Source: Hippopus hippopus
Taxonomy: Eukaryota; Mollusca; Bivalvia; Cardiida; Cardiidae
Assembly (NCBI GenBank): GCA_946811185.2
Contig: OX328103.1
Span: 26,208,172-26,272,171 of the forward strand
Length of the DNA stretch: 64,000 nt
Reading direction: 5' to 3'
Shown here: positions 32,101 to 45,700 of the stretch, one piece after another
Layout: each line of letters opens with the position of its first letter
How positions within the stretch are numbered: the first letter of the stretch is position 1
The notes under the pieces: generated by a model
The model's input: the letters and a program-made list of their open reading frames with translations, nothing else
Told to the model about the DNA's origin: nothing
The model's database searches: none
Translations under genes and position numbers: made by a program

Positions 32101-32798
32101 CAAACATTCTGACATACACAGCTTTGAAATTGGAGTGCATGCGTATCTTGTACTGGCTGAGGGTGCCCATTTCATTTATCTACCATTATATGGGTAAAAA
32201 CCTTTTCCTAAATTCATAAATGTAAACAGTTCTTTGCAACTTGTTTTTTACTTATAAATACATGAAGTGCAAAACATTTTATTAGTGATTACTATTTTCT
32301 TGAATTGTAACATTCAATTATTAAAGAGAGAGAGAGAGAAAGAGAGAGAGAGCGAAAAAACAAAAACCCTTTACAGGAAAAATCAAGGTAGAAATCAGTG
32401 TAATCAGTGTATTGACACTGACCATAAAATCAACTGCATGTACAAGTAAAAAAAAATTACGCTTCACTAAAACTTCAAGCCACAGCAATTCTTTTTAACA
32501 TTACTAGTTGTGACCTCGAGATCTATTCTAACTATGCCCGTCAAATCTTGTTAATTTTAGCCATTAACTATCTACCGTGTCACAAACTTTCCTTTTCACT
32601 CGCCTCCCTGAATCGTTAAAAAATATACAAGTATTATGAATTGTTTTGTAAAAGGGGCATGCCTATGCCACATGAAACTTTGAGTGCTTTGATTCATATC
32701 TTTTAAAATTTTATAGACATCCCAATAAAATTTGTTCACCATTGTACATGTACATCAGTACCTTCTTAAAAACCACAGTTGACCCCTTACATGCCAAA
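32101..32798. other. Intergenic, no gene seen
   Basis: Holds a short AG-rich microsatellite at about 32325-32355 and AT-rich sequence. No exon or repeat that I recognise. Confidence 0.4.
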
Positions 32799-32964
32799 TT
32801 AACCCTAGACTAGACAACAAAAATTTAGACTTGTCCAAATTGAAAGTATTTGCTGATGAAAAATTAAATGTGGCTCAGATAACGGGAGTTGTCTTTCAGG
32901 AAGTTTTCAAAACCTGTCTTTCTTAGGCTTTTTAGAACATGGCATTGTTTAGATACAGGATTAA
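32799..32964 (+). repeat. Family A MITE with the hairpin core deleted
   Basis: TTAACCCTAGACTAGACAAC to TTTAGATACAGGATTAA. Sequence jumps from GTCTTTCAGG directly to AAGTTTTCAAAACC, so the whole palindrome is missing. Confidence 0.75.
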
Positions 32965-33639
32965 TGAATGAACTTTTTCAATAAAAAAAGAGAAAAAGAA
33001 GAAAATACAACTCTTTTAGGTAATTATAAGTAATATAATAACATTATCTGCTGAGAATTTTGTACGATTCCCATGCAAGACTTCTTTAACATACACATGT
33101 AGCTGGCTAACATTAAAATTTTCTGTTTTACATAATCTATTAACTTATATTCAAATTATTGTTGACATACCTGTATTACAGATTTAATGATTTTAATCAT
33201 GCTTTTTTAATATTAGGGTTTATTTCATGCTTGTAGGACAGACAATGGACTTGTGTAAAGGAAAGTTTGACAGTTTAGTTTCTTATCACATGAAATTTTC
33301 AATTTTTGAAGTACATGCATATGCACTTAATTTCATCAAAACCAGTGAGAATGCAATATATAAAATAACCAGATTTGCAAAGGCTAAAGTTGTTGAACAA
33401 GATGGTATCTGTGGCAAAGATTAGAAATGATAAAAATGAAAGCAAACAAGTCATTTCAAAGCAATCTCTTAACTTGAAGTTGCAAATGAAAAAAGGTTGA
33501 ATCAACTCGCATCTTGTTTTGTATGCTATCATGCCTAAAGAGTACAAAATACAACTTGTTAACATAAATGCCTCCCTTGAAACTTTATCATAATACTCCG
33601 TACCAAATAAGGTACATTTTGACTAAAAAAAGATGTTCC

Positions 33640-33797
33640 CTATTTCTTTCCCTTTGATATATTGTTAATTTTGTCTGTTAAAACTAGAAGGTCTATATTC
33701 CTATCAATCTTGTAGTATTTTCCTTTCTTGATTTGAACCACAGTCATCCATTCTGGTAAAAGCTCCACACACAGCTCTAAATGGGATTGAATATCTC
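33640..33797 (-). CDS. CDT1: CDT1 exon 9 (terminal)
   Basis: Acceptor CTCTCTTACAG. Completes a split Gly codon and reads DIQSHLELCVELLPEWMTVV to the end ISKGKK and TAG at 33640-33642. This is the last helix/strand part of the C-terminal winged helix. Confidence 0.9.
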
Positions 33798-36700
33798 CTG
33801 TAAGAGAGAAAAACAGTTTTTAGAAATTAATTATTACAAATATACAGTGCCTTTTAACCCTAAAGGCCCAAAAGTGTCCTTAAGTAACGTGACTGTTAAA
33901 GTGCAATTAAATTTAAACTATACCAATTACACGCATGGAAACTACATGTATCGTGAAGATGACAACTTGTCATGGTAAAGTCAATTTAAGCGTTATTTGC
34001 TGGCAGGAAAATTAATTTCAAAACTAGGTTAAAAGTTGCCAGGATGCTCCATCTTTTGTTTACTTTTTACCTTGTTTCAATATTTATTTTTCTGCCAGCG
34101 TCTAACACTTCGATAGACTGTACAAGAAAAGACTTGTCACCTTCACAATAATTTCTCTTCTTTCAAATGGTAAGATTTAAAGTAGAATCCATTTCAACAT
34201 CCACATTGTTTACTTTTGGCTGCTGCTTGGTCTTTAACTGATTACCTCCTGAAACGAATTTACAGCAAAAGACTGTTTATGATAGCCTTGTAAAATATCA
34301 TATTAGATAAACAACATGAATTAAGATCAAACATTGTTGAAAAGAATTGTGGTAATAGAAGGTTCATTGTTTGGAGCTGCAAAACAAAATGTTTTGAATT
34401 CTTGAACAGACAGATCTCATTTGTGTCATACTCCATTTGCACCTGCAAATTTTTTCACTATGGATGAGTCTAAACTTTAACAATCTGGTAAACAGTTAAA
34501 ACTGATACATGCCAAGTTCTACTTTTTTGCAAGTTGTTGTCAAAAATCCTTCACCAGCAATAGATACAACATACTTTTTATGTCCAAGCAAGCTATTCCT
34601 TATAGTGAGTGATCAACTACATGTACCATCTTCGAAGATAAAGAAGAAGAGAACTGAGAATTGTGTGGGTAAAAGAATCAACAGTGTCCTTTGCCTTGTC
34701 ATTGGATCAGAGAAAAAAGAGGTCTTAACTCCTGTAATAAGTAACCAATCATAATAAAAATTGCAGGTACAGAACTTTCAATGGTAGGAAAGCTTCATGT
34801 GAGCTTAACTGATTGTAAACTAGCAGGAGAATACACCACAAAATTGTGTCGACAGACAGATTGACAGACAAGCAACCCAATTCCCATACATTATAACAAT
34901 GCACCACTTCATTGTCAGGATTTAGAGGATATTTGTTTTTTTTTGTGAAAGATCAAAATCTGTTTCGTCGCAGCCACTTGTGAAAATATTACCAATGATG
35001 TTCGCCACTACTGAAAATATTACAGATGATGTTCACTCTATGAAATAAATTTAGATCTTTCACCGAAAAAAAAAAAAAAATCTACTTATTTCATGCTTCT
35101 AACCCCTTTTTGGAGGGGACTAGCATCAATATCCAGTACAGTTGCTTTCGGTCATTCCCCGTGGCGTACCGCCTCCGTATAAAGACGCATTACAATATTA
35201 CGTAAAGTGTGAGAAATTTTGGGCAACTTATGTCATATTTCCATCTAGTTGAATGGCACGCGCTGTTTACCTAAGTACATGTAACTAGTGCACAGGAACT
35301 ACTGTTTCCGCCTTCAACTGAAGAGTTAGAAAGTAAAATTGGTATTTTTCACTGGTCGTAATCATGAAATATCGAACAATATTCCTGTTATTTCTCAATA
35401 AACTACCGAAAAGCATAATATATACTATGTTCTAACATGACACATGAACTCAGCTCTATAAACACAAAGCAACTGAAGCATAGTAAAATCGGTGTCATTC
35501 TATATATAGTTAATTGCTTGTGGCTGTTCCATGTCTCTCGGATATTCTATCAATGAAAGTCACATGTCAATTAATTATTAAAACATGATGCAAATCTAAA
35601 TTCATCCTTCTCTGTCATCTGAAAGGGAACAAACAAACAACTCTGAATAAAGATGAAGAACTGTTTATTCAGAACCTCTTTATCCTGTATATGTAGCTGC
35701 AATAATGACATAAAGAATGATGTATGATTATGTCATGAACATGATGTTTACCTGTAGAAAAAACTAGTGGAATGAAGACAGAAATTTCTTTTTTTGAACT
35801 TGTTTCCCTGTGATCAAGTGTTGGTCATGTTACAATTGAAATAATCTTCTTTCTATCGTGGTTGGTCATTCAACAAACCATTGTTGTGAGTCATGAGGGG
35901 CAATGAATAATCCCGAGTAGATTATTCAATGAACCACACAACTCACAGCCATAGTTATTGAACAACCAACTTCAATAGAAAGAAAACTAACCATAAATAA
36001 ATTACAAGACAGATACCTGTAGCCATCTCAGACCTATAACTATCTTGGATCCGTGTGATGATCGACTCCTGGGTCAAACTAGGTTTCTTTTCGGTAACAA
36101 AATGGGATCTAACAATACGCATGATATCAGGGAGCCTTTTAATCATTGCTGTTCTTTTTTCTTCCTTTGGGTCTCTCATCAGGGCAGAGACAGTATTGGC
36201 TGCCTCTCTAGCTCGGATCTTCTCCAGTAATGACTGGGGTATGCCTTTCAGGGCTCCAGATACAGGTTTAGTTTTTGGTTTTGTTACATTTTCTGGTTTT
36301 AGAGCAGATTTCTCTTCTTCTTTGACTGTAGACATGAGGGCCTTTTCAACCTACAATAAAATAACATTATAACAGTCTGCCTTAACTCCTTTGAGCCCTC
36401 AAATATTCAAATAAATACATTCTCTGTTAACACTGTACCACACAATTCCGAGCTTTAATGACCCCGAGAAAGAAACCTTTTGAAAACATAGTGGGAAAAG
36501 GAGAAAATGCTACCAGTATTTTCTCCTTTTCCCACAATGTTTTCTACCTTATCAAAGACAAATTCTATCATTTCAGCCATACTGATACTGTCTGCTACTT
36601 CATTTTATTTGGACCAGTCCAAAGATTTTATTGTACGAGAAAAAGATAGAACAAAAATCTTTTTACCACACTATCCCTTGTTTTAATAACACAGGGGGAG

Positions 36701-39700
36701 GAGACTTTTCAAAACATGGTGGGAAAATAACCAGCACTTTCTCCCTTCCCTGCTAATTTTTCTACCCTAACAAAAGTCAGATCTCATCTTTTTAGCAACT
36801 GCTTTAAATTTTGACAAGTCTAAAAATTTTGTTGTATTCTACAGAGTTAAAGCGTACAAACCTTCGGCATTACTTTTCCCCTTGCATGGTCAAGAATGTC
36901 TTGAGCTGTCTGATACGTTTGAACATCAGGGGGTTGTGGCAATGGGCTTTCGTCTATATCCGGGACTTCATCTAGTGGAAACTTGGGATGCCATCTTGTT
37001 ATCTTGTCATCAGGTATGGTTAAAGGCCGACTAAGTTTGGACAGAAAGACCTGCAGACAGAAATAAATCAGTGACAGTTTCCTACATTCAAACAATTATA
37101 CAAGACAGCATATCTGACAAGTAAAGTTTGTTGCTTGAACTTTACATCTTTACTTAATGACAAAAAAGTAGTCTTGACCGAATTGAAAGAATTTCAGACA
37201 ACAAATTCATTGTAGCTCCAAAAATGACTTCTGTCATTGGAGTGGTAGAAAAGAGTTGGAGGAGGAGAAAATGCTGGTAACCAGCATTTTCTCCTTTTCC
37301 GGCAATGTTTTCAATGTTTTACATCAGGTCATGATTGTTTGGTATAGGGTTAACCATCATTTAAGACAGAATATCTAATAAGTAACTTTATCAACTGTTT
37401 TTGGGTTTGTGTGTTTAATCCCGTTTTAAATATCATCTCAAAGATATTGCCACAATCTGTGAAGCTTTCAATGGTTTCCTGGAGTGTTTTTTTTTTTTAC
37501 CAGCACATCCAACACTATTCTTCCCAAGCCACTGGCTGCTTTCCCACATGAGCATCATGGAAAAAAAGTGCTCAGCAGTGATAGTGGAATGAGCAATCCT
37601 TAGAAAGAAATTACAGATGGAGCCATGGGGCCCAGCACTTTTTATTTGAACATAAGGATTTATGAACTTCTAAAACAAAATTACTATTAGACAAATCAGA
37701 ACCAGTTTTATCATAAGTATTATCATGTGTATTCAAATACATTCTTTTGAAAAGATATTTGTAATTAGTAATTTATTAAACATTGAGTATATATTAAGCG
37801 TATCTTGTAGGGGTGTAACGATACATCGGACTATCGATGGATCGCGATGGTGAGCGTGTCGATGCTACTGCATCGATTGCTATGTTGAAAATCGATAACT
37901 ATCGCCGATAGTTACCTCAAATATCGATAGTTTCACTGACAAGAAAGAGCGAGAAAATACTGCAATTCGCTAATGTATTCGGACGCCCTAAAAGTTCGAA
38001 CACGTTTATTTATTTACAAAAATAATTTATTTTTTAACTCTTTCTCTGAACACTTCCAAAAGCAAGTTTTCCTAAATATTCGGACATTCCGTAAAGTTAA
38101 TTTCCCAAAATATTTGACGGGTAATTTTTTGGAATATGTTTTCAATAATGATCGCCTGCATAATATTCATTTCTGCATAGCAATGTTCATCGTTACAAAA
38201 ACGAATCCTTCGAGAGCTGATTAACTCAGCGGTAATTTTAAGTCCTGAAATTAGATCAAAATAATTGCAACACTAAGGGTGTTTTTGTTAAAAACTTCTC
38301 ACCAAAGCGAAAAGTGTGGATTTAGATCAAAGATCAGACCAAACAGTCTGCCTACAGTCTAATCTTAATCTATACAGGCCGCCAAAACCATAACCATGCG
38401 TGTTGTCCCTCCATAAGCAATAAATAAATCTAAATCTACTATGAAAAATGAATACTAAACCTCGTTCTTTCTTTTCTTTATTTATCAGTAATCCATTCTG
38501 AATGCATTCCTTTTATTTCGGCTGTAAGGAATTAGATTAATTTTTAGAAAACAGCCGCACTTTTTTATGCTGACTACACAAAACGTGACACGACGGGCGT
38601 GTCCTTGAAACAGCTATATTACTAAATGCAAAAAGGCTTTATCAGCTGGTGTACATGTAAATCGTGCATGAAATAGGCTTATTGCATGGTCACTTTGAAT
38701 TGATTGGAGGTCGACCTGCAGCCAGATATAAGTTTCTTCCAGCAGACCAGTTTAAGTGTGTAAATTAAACAGGTGCGTTACAACTCAGTCGCTTCGAATG
38801 ATTTGCGTGTTACGTCATACCCCTTATCCAAATTTAACTGCAAACATTTATGTACCCACGACAGGCCGACAGGCATCTTGTATACAGATGGCTTGTAATA
38901 TAGATCTACATTATGGTCGTTCTAATTTATTCTGCTGATGGTAAGATGGCGATTTTCAAAGCGTTGGCGGATGGTGTAGATAGACTAAACGCTGTCTGAT
39001 CTTGGATCTATACCATCCACTTCTGCACTATGACTTAACTCGTATTAGAAAGCTACTCCTTTCTCGGGCTAGAAAAAGGTAAGATATTGTTTAACAGTGT
39101 TCCCACTCGCGCAAATTATTGCGTAAATCACGTTATAGAACTGAAATTCACGTAATAAATTCTGGTTACACCCGAGACTTCGCGTAAGAAAATGCATGGA
39201 CAAAAAAGGCCATTATACGCTTTTCTTGTGAAAAATGACAGGTTTTGAAGTTACTTGTAACCCTCATTGACAATCTTTTTGTCAAATCATGTGGAATTAA
39301 CTAGCCAGAAATTAACAGGCATGAAAAACTGATCGGAGTAAAAAACACGGAAACCCATGACACAACAAAATGTCTCTTTGACATTGTCCGATCAGAGTCA
39401 CTTCAGATCGTCTTTTCAGCTTTTTAATGACTATAAGCAGTAAATTTATACAAACATCTTAAAATAACACACTTTTTGGATACACATACAACAAGGTAAA
39501 ACCTATTATTTCGGCCACCCTTTTTTTTTTTTTTTTCCAGAATGATAATTTCCTAAAGATTTGGAGACTAAACAAAAATAATTATTTTTTCTGTCTGAAT
39601 ATATTGGCCAATTATGGGTAAAATTAGATAAATTCTATCAACTCAAAAAAACCTTAAGGGCTCAGATTTAAAAGGTGATTTCTTTAAAAGTTTAAAGTTG

Positions 39701-42700
39701 CTTTATAATTACTTTTTATTTGGTGTGTTTATGAACCACCAGCATTTGTCAGCATTTTGTGCTTTGCATGCTGTTGTATATCAATCAGACTTAAAAGTTG
39801 ACTTCTTCAAAAGTTCAGAGTAATTAGGTATGTTAAATTGTTTGTGAGCCATCTGCATTTAGAAAAAATTGTCATTGAAATTTATTGAGCATCTTGCATT
39901 TAACTCTATTTTCCCCTTTATTTGCTATTCAAAACTATACTCAAGTAGAATTTAAACTACTCGGAGAAAGTATTAGTCTAAAACATGGTTTCAAGATGTA
40001 ATTTGGTGAAATTCATCTCTTGCAATTCATCCAATAGTATTGCAATAGTATTGCAATAGTAACAGGCAATATCAATACTATTGCAATAGTATTTTTTCCA
40101 ATGTCAATACTATCGCAATAGTAGATTTTGGCCTCAATAGTCAACCCTAGTATCTTGTACAGCATGGGCTAGTGAAACTCAGAAAAATTTTTATCCTACA
40201 GGTCTGATTAAACAACAAGGTTGGCAAAAAGCCGGTCAGTATGAGTATTGACCAGGCCGTCAGTTTAAAGCTGTTATAACCAGTCAATACTGGTTACAAG
40301 TGGTTGATTGGTGGTCGATTGAAGTGGATGATTGTGTCAATTAAATCACTGGTTTACCTACCCGTCCTGTTTCTAAAATAGTCTTAAAAGCTCTCCTCCT
40401 AAATCCTGTACACGAGGTATATTACATATTATCATCAGTATCATAGTTTTTATCGATAAGGTCTTTTTTTATTTGATCATAATTCAAAAGACACTATTGC
40501 TAGTCAGCTGAAGAGGGTGATTGGATTGACATTCCTTTTTTGAACTTACATACATGTCGGTTCCTTTCAACCAAAGAATTTTTATCTGTCATCATTCCTT
40601 ATAGGTTAGTTGTTTATAGTTCTACATCTCTTGTCTCTCTCTCTGTTTCTCTGTCTCTCTCCCTCCCCACTCCCACCCAAAACACACTTAGGTTTTAAAG
40701 ATATAGATTATTTAGCATAGTCTTTGGTCATAAAAATTCAAAGGTAGCTTCAAAAAGTGCATAATATATAATGTTCAAGTAAAATTGCAGAAAAAAACTG
40801 TCACCCACAGGCAGAAAGAAGCCGTTTGAAAACATTGTGGGAAAAGGAGAAAATGCTGGTAACCAGCATTTTCTCCTTTTCCCACCACGTATTCTACCCT
40901 TCCCAAACCAAATTTCAATTTTTCAGTCACATTTATGTTGTCGTCTGCAAATGCTTTCAATCTGGACAGGTCTAAAATTTTCTTGTGTGGTAAAGAGTTA
41001 AATTACCAAAGGGACCAAACGTGTGTCCCTATTTGGGGTATTATACTTGACACCAGGCTTTATTCCTAAAGGTGAAATATTGACTTATATGCAATCAAGA
41101 TAATATCTTATCATCAAGCAATTACTTAAGGTGTCAAAAGTGAAACCGTAAGACCTTACTTGATGAATTAACGGAGAACCAACAAAAATTTCCCCACAAT
41201 ATATCATCCAATAAATAGCATAACCTTCCTCTTAAAATTCATCTGACCATTAAAATTTCCAAATGAACACTACAAACATTCAGTCCACCACTACTGACCA
41301 GTACTGACCACTTCTTCAGTATTGACCTTGGCTGTTTTAACCGGTTTAAAACCACCCCTGGTTTCAACCCCACAACCTTGGGGGAAGGGGACTGTATAAT
41401 TCCAAGATCAGACCTCACAGAATGTACAGAAGTTTGATCTTGATCTGTGTCATCTGTAAAAGCCTGTCTCTGCTAATGGTGCTGAAAGAGCTAAATCTCT
41501 AAATGTTTCACTTACCTTGTGATGGTGTTTCACCATACTAATGAGAGTGTTATGGAAGTTTTCTCTTCTTCTCAGCAAATGGGATGCTTTGAATGTTGCC
41601 TTTACTTTTTTATCTGTTTCTGGAAAGGTATTTTTTTTCTCCTCATTACAAATTGTCATTTGAAAACTGTTCATAGTTGACACTTTACCGCATAATTTCC
41701 TGTTTAACAGCCCTACTACAGCTTTTGAAAAAAGTGTGGGAGATAAAGAAAATAAAGGGAAGTAGTTTCACCAATTTCCAACAAAACTTTCTCCCCATTG
41801 ACAGAAAATTCATACAACTGCAGAAAATAATTATATCAAAATCATTACAGAAACAGAATTATACCACCAAGAATATAATTCCTAATTTATCAGAATTTTT
41901 ACTACACTGTCTACACATCTAACGGTTTATAAACATTTTCTTTCCATGTTTTCTAGCTGCTTACAGATGGTCCAGTTTAAAATATAACATGAAAAACATT
42001 TAACCCTTTACCAAAAAGTCAAGATTTTTAACAACCCTAAAAAAAGGCTTCTGAAAAAAGGTAAAGAAGAAAAATGCTGGTAATCAGCATTTTCTCCATT
42101 TTCCACAATTTTTTCTATGCTTTCAATGAAAAATCTATTTCAGCTATAGTGAATTTGTCCTCTTCAAATGCTTTCAATCTGGACAACTTTTAAGTTGTTC
42201 AGTAAAGGTTAAAATCCCAAAATGAATTGGGAACTAATACTTTCTCTCCTTTTCCAGCACTATTTTTTATCCTATCATGACAACATATTCCCGCTTTACC
42301 AACAAAATTCTGGACTTGTTCAATAAAAAGCATTTGAAGATCACAAGAATGTGACTCAAATGGTGGGATGTCTTCTATGGGGTAGGAAACATTGTGGTAA
42401 ATGTTTGACAAGGATGTGATTGATGAGAGGAAATTTTACTGACCCTCCTCACATACTTCAGTAAATACATATTTATTGGGTAGATCCCTAGGAGCTTCAG
42501 CGGCTTTGAAATTTTCAGTTTTGGCTTAGAAGGGAGGAAATCCTCTCAAAGGCCGTAAGATCACACCCCTGTTTAACTCTTTACCAGATGACAAATATTT
42601 AGATTTGTCCAAATTTTGCAGGTGACAAATTAAATGTGGCCCAAATGACAAAATTTGTCCTTTAATAGGATAGAAAACATTGTGGGAAAAGGAGAAAATG

Positions 42701-45700
42701 CTGGTTACCAGCATTTTCTCCTTTTTCCACAATGTTTTCAAATGCATTCTTATGGAGGGTCGTAAAAACTTGGGATTGTGTGGTAAACAGTTATAAAGCT
42801 GTCTTTAATTCTCTGGGTTGTTAAATCCTGGAATTATTTGGAAGGAGATAAGCATTCACCATCCTCAAGTCTGGCCTCCACTGTTAGCTGATATCCTGAT
42901 TCTTTAAAACCTGCCGGATTTTTAAGTCCCTTTTCCTGCCTGAACTGATAAGCACTCGGATATACAGTCTTTATTTTTCCAACATGGTTCTTCTCAAAAT
43001 TTCTGTAAACAAAGGTAGCATGAATAACAACACATTTACGTAACTCTACATGAAATAGTCTTAAATATATCAATTTCTGCATTTTTGCCCTTACCGACAA
43101 TGTTTTCAAAAAATATTTCTTTAGGGCTGTTAAAACTGGGGACTGTTTGGTAAAGAGATTAACACTTAGCTGCAGTTGCTTATTAAATGACTGTGTCTAA
43201 AATGTTTTGTGGGTTAGCCCCTACCTGTCTGGTATGGGTTTTGCACTGGAAAATTAACAACAAGTCCACATTTGAGGTAATTATCTTTAGTAGTTACAGA
43301 AGATATGATGAAATGTCAAAGTGTTTGCAAACAGTGACTGTGCTATGACAATACTTTCATCTTTTACTTGAAAAAAGCCATGCTAAAAGTCAAATATAAG
43401 CTAATGAGGTATTGCCAGTCCAAGTCCTGAAACTCTTTGAACAATGCATTTACTTGGGTTGAACAGTTTGAAATCTGCACTGGTTACAATAATTTCAAAG
43501 TATCAGTGAAAGTAACAGCAGCAATGTTTGTTCAACTCTCACTTCGTAAAAATGCTTTCAGTATTTGCAGTGTTCTCACTAGGATTTTGAAAGTTGGATT
43601 CCAGGAATCCAACTCAGGAAAAAATTGGATTTCAAACTTAAAAGTTGGATTCCAGCCTGACAAAGTTTGATTCCCATAGAGTCGGGATAAATTTTCATAC
43701 GCAAGTAATAAACATTTAAAAACTGTTAATATAGATTTTGTGTATCATGGAGACATAGTGTCTTTAACGGACAAGTCTACATTTACGTTAGAAATTTCTA
43801 GCTATGACATTACATGTATTTGTATTGGCGCAATGGATTAAATAAGTTAAACTCTTTACCACACAATCCCGACTTTTAACGACCCCGAGAAAGAAGCCTT
43901 TTGAAAACATTGTAGGAAAAGGAGAAAATGCTGGTTACGTAACCGGCATTTTCTCCTTTTCCCACAATGTTTTCTACCCTTCCAAAACAATTTTTAATTT
44001 TTTGAGCCATATTTATTTTGTCGTCTGCAAATGCTTTCAATTTGGGCTAGTCTACAATTCTGTCGTTTGGTAAAGAGTTAATAACTTTTAAGTCTTTATC
44101 TTTTATTTAAACTATTAAAATAATTCAACACGATATGCATATTCTAAATATTAATAATAATAATGGCAACAATTTTGGACCCATATTCTTAAACATTTTT
44201 TAAAATAAATTCTCATTCCATTTTAATTGGCAATTAGAATTGACTTAGAATTATTTGTCTGTATAGACTTTGATGCTAACCATTCTGCATTGTGTTGGGC
44301 CAAGACGATGTTTGTAATGTACGAGTCTAAATAAAATTATGCTCTATTCTCTTCTGTAAATTAAATCTTTTCCATGACAATATTTTAGACCTGTCCAAAT
44401 TCAAAGCTTGCATGAATTTGCAGATGACAAGATAAGCAGGTTTTGAACAATGTACTTTGTCTTTGAAAAGGTGGAAACTTTGTGGAAAACGAAGAAAATG
44501 CTTCTTTCTCAAGGTTGTAAAATTAGTCTATCACTAGGCTGATCTGGAGCTTTTCTTTTAATCCCCAGAAATTTTTCTTTTTTCAAATATTTTCTCTGTT
44601 AATATCAAACATGTACAATGTATTTGAGATAATCTTGTTATGGTAAAAAGAGATTTGGTTTTCGAGCCACTTTGTTCGGCAAGATCGACCAAAAAAATCA
44701 TCAGAAAGTTGAAAGGTCACCGACAACTCATTTATCATTTTCCATTGCTACCACTCGATTGCATCATGAGATGTTCAATACCTTTCTTTAATCAAGTATA
44801 TTGACCAATTATTAGCGTAAATTAGTCTGCAATCTGTTGATTGATGCATAAAATGCAGATGTCAAACAACATGACGGTGATTAGGGTATTAGCTATTTAA
44901 AAAAAAAAAAAAGTATTAGCTATTTGTCATCCATTGTGTAACGGGTATTGGGCAAGTGATAAAGAATGACGCATTTCGATAGGTTGTTAGTTTCCCAGGT
45001 AGCCACGCCTACCTCTTCGACTACCTGACTTTAGAGATTATCTATGTATGTGAATTTTCCGCCTCGCTAAACACCTCGTAAACAATCAATTGATAAACAA
45101 ATCAAGCTGGGGATCGTAAATTTCAATTTATATATGATCCCTGATCAAGCTGGGCAGCTGATTTAGGACGTGTGCCCCCCAAAAAACTTGTTGTCCGGTG
45201 GAATCCTTTGTTAAGATCTTTTGTCGTCCGCCGGGAAAAGTTGTCATCTCAGACGACAACATTGGCATTTCTGAGAATTCTGATTTGGGCTGCTCTCTGG
45301 CAAAAGGAGATTTAATACATCTCTGTGATGCATGATACCAAGCAAGTCAGCACAATTTATAAATATAGACCAACTGAATCATGTGGTAGAATGGTCCTTG
45401 GACATGTGTAAAATTTACAAACAGGACTGAGGAAGCTGACACAGATTGATTCTTTCTACAGATACATCAAATCCCCTTTTACAGAGTACGACTCCTTCTA
45501 TAGGGGATGCAGCTAGTGGCTTTAGGTTGCCACTTGTTTCAGAATCTACTATTGATAGGATAGGAGTATTGAAAATACAGGAAAACAATAGCAGGAGGAA
45601 TGCTTATAGTGATGACTGAAATATCCTAGACAATGACTTTATATCCAAAGTAAACGGAAGTCTCATGTACAGATTATGGCTACAAAGAAAGAAAGCAACC

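Larger units (their letters stand above)
37808..40149. mobile_element. hAT-like element, about 2.34 kb, perfect 8-bp TSD
   Basis: The 8-bp word GTATCTTG occurs at 37800-37807 and 40150-40157, exactly flanking an element that starts TAGGGGTGTAACGATACATC and ends AGTCAACCCTA. An 8-bp target duplication and an AGGGGTGTAACGATAC-type terminus are hallmarks of hAT transposons. The left subterminal region repeats ATCGAT words; the right one repeats CAATAGTATTG words. No transposase is visible, so it is probably non-autonomous or decayed. It contains two family C hairpin remnants. Confidence 0.8.
43571..45287 (+). repeat. Left arm of inverted repeat 2
   Basis: About 1.7 kb that is the reverse complement of 48776-52925 once two insertions there are removed. 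Landmarks are GTGTTCTCACTAGGATTTTG at the outer end, TTGGCAATTAGAATTGACTT in the middle and AAAAGTTGTCATCTCAGACG at the inner end. It carries one family A insertion that the right arm lacks. The arm may itself be a transposon copy; no transposase is visible. Confidence 0.82.

Noticed and set aside
33227..33424. 65-codon plus-strand open frame
   Set aside because: AT-rich, no splice-site or homology support, no recognisable motif.
36045..36372. Open frames on the plus strand over CDT1 exon 8
   Set aside because: They are antisense shadows of the exon; the minus strand has the CDT1 motifs and splice sites.
37973..38224. 83-codon open frame inside the hAT-like element as transposase
   Set aside because: No hAT dimerisation or RNase-H-like motif could be seen, and the frame is Phe/Asn-rich as expected for AT-rich noncoding DNA.
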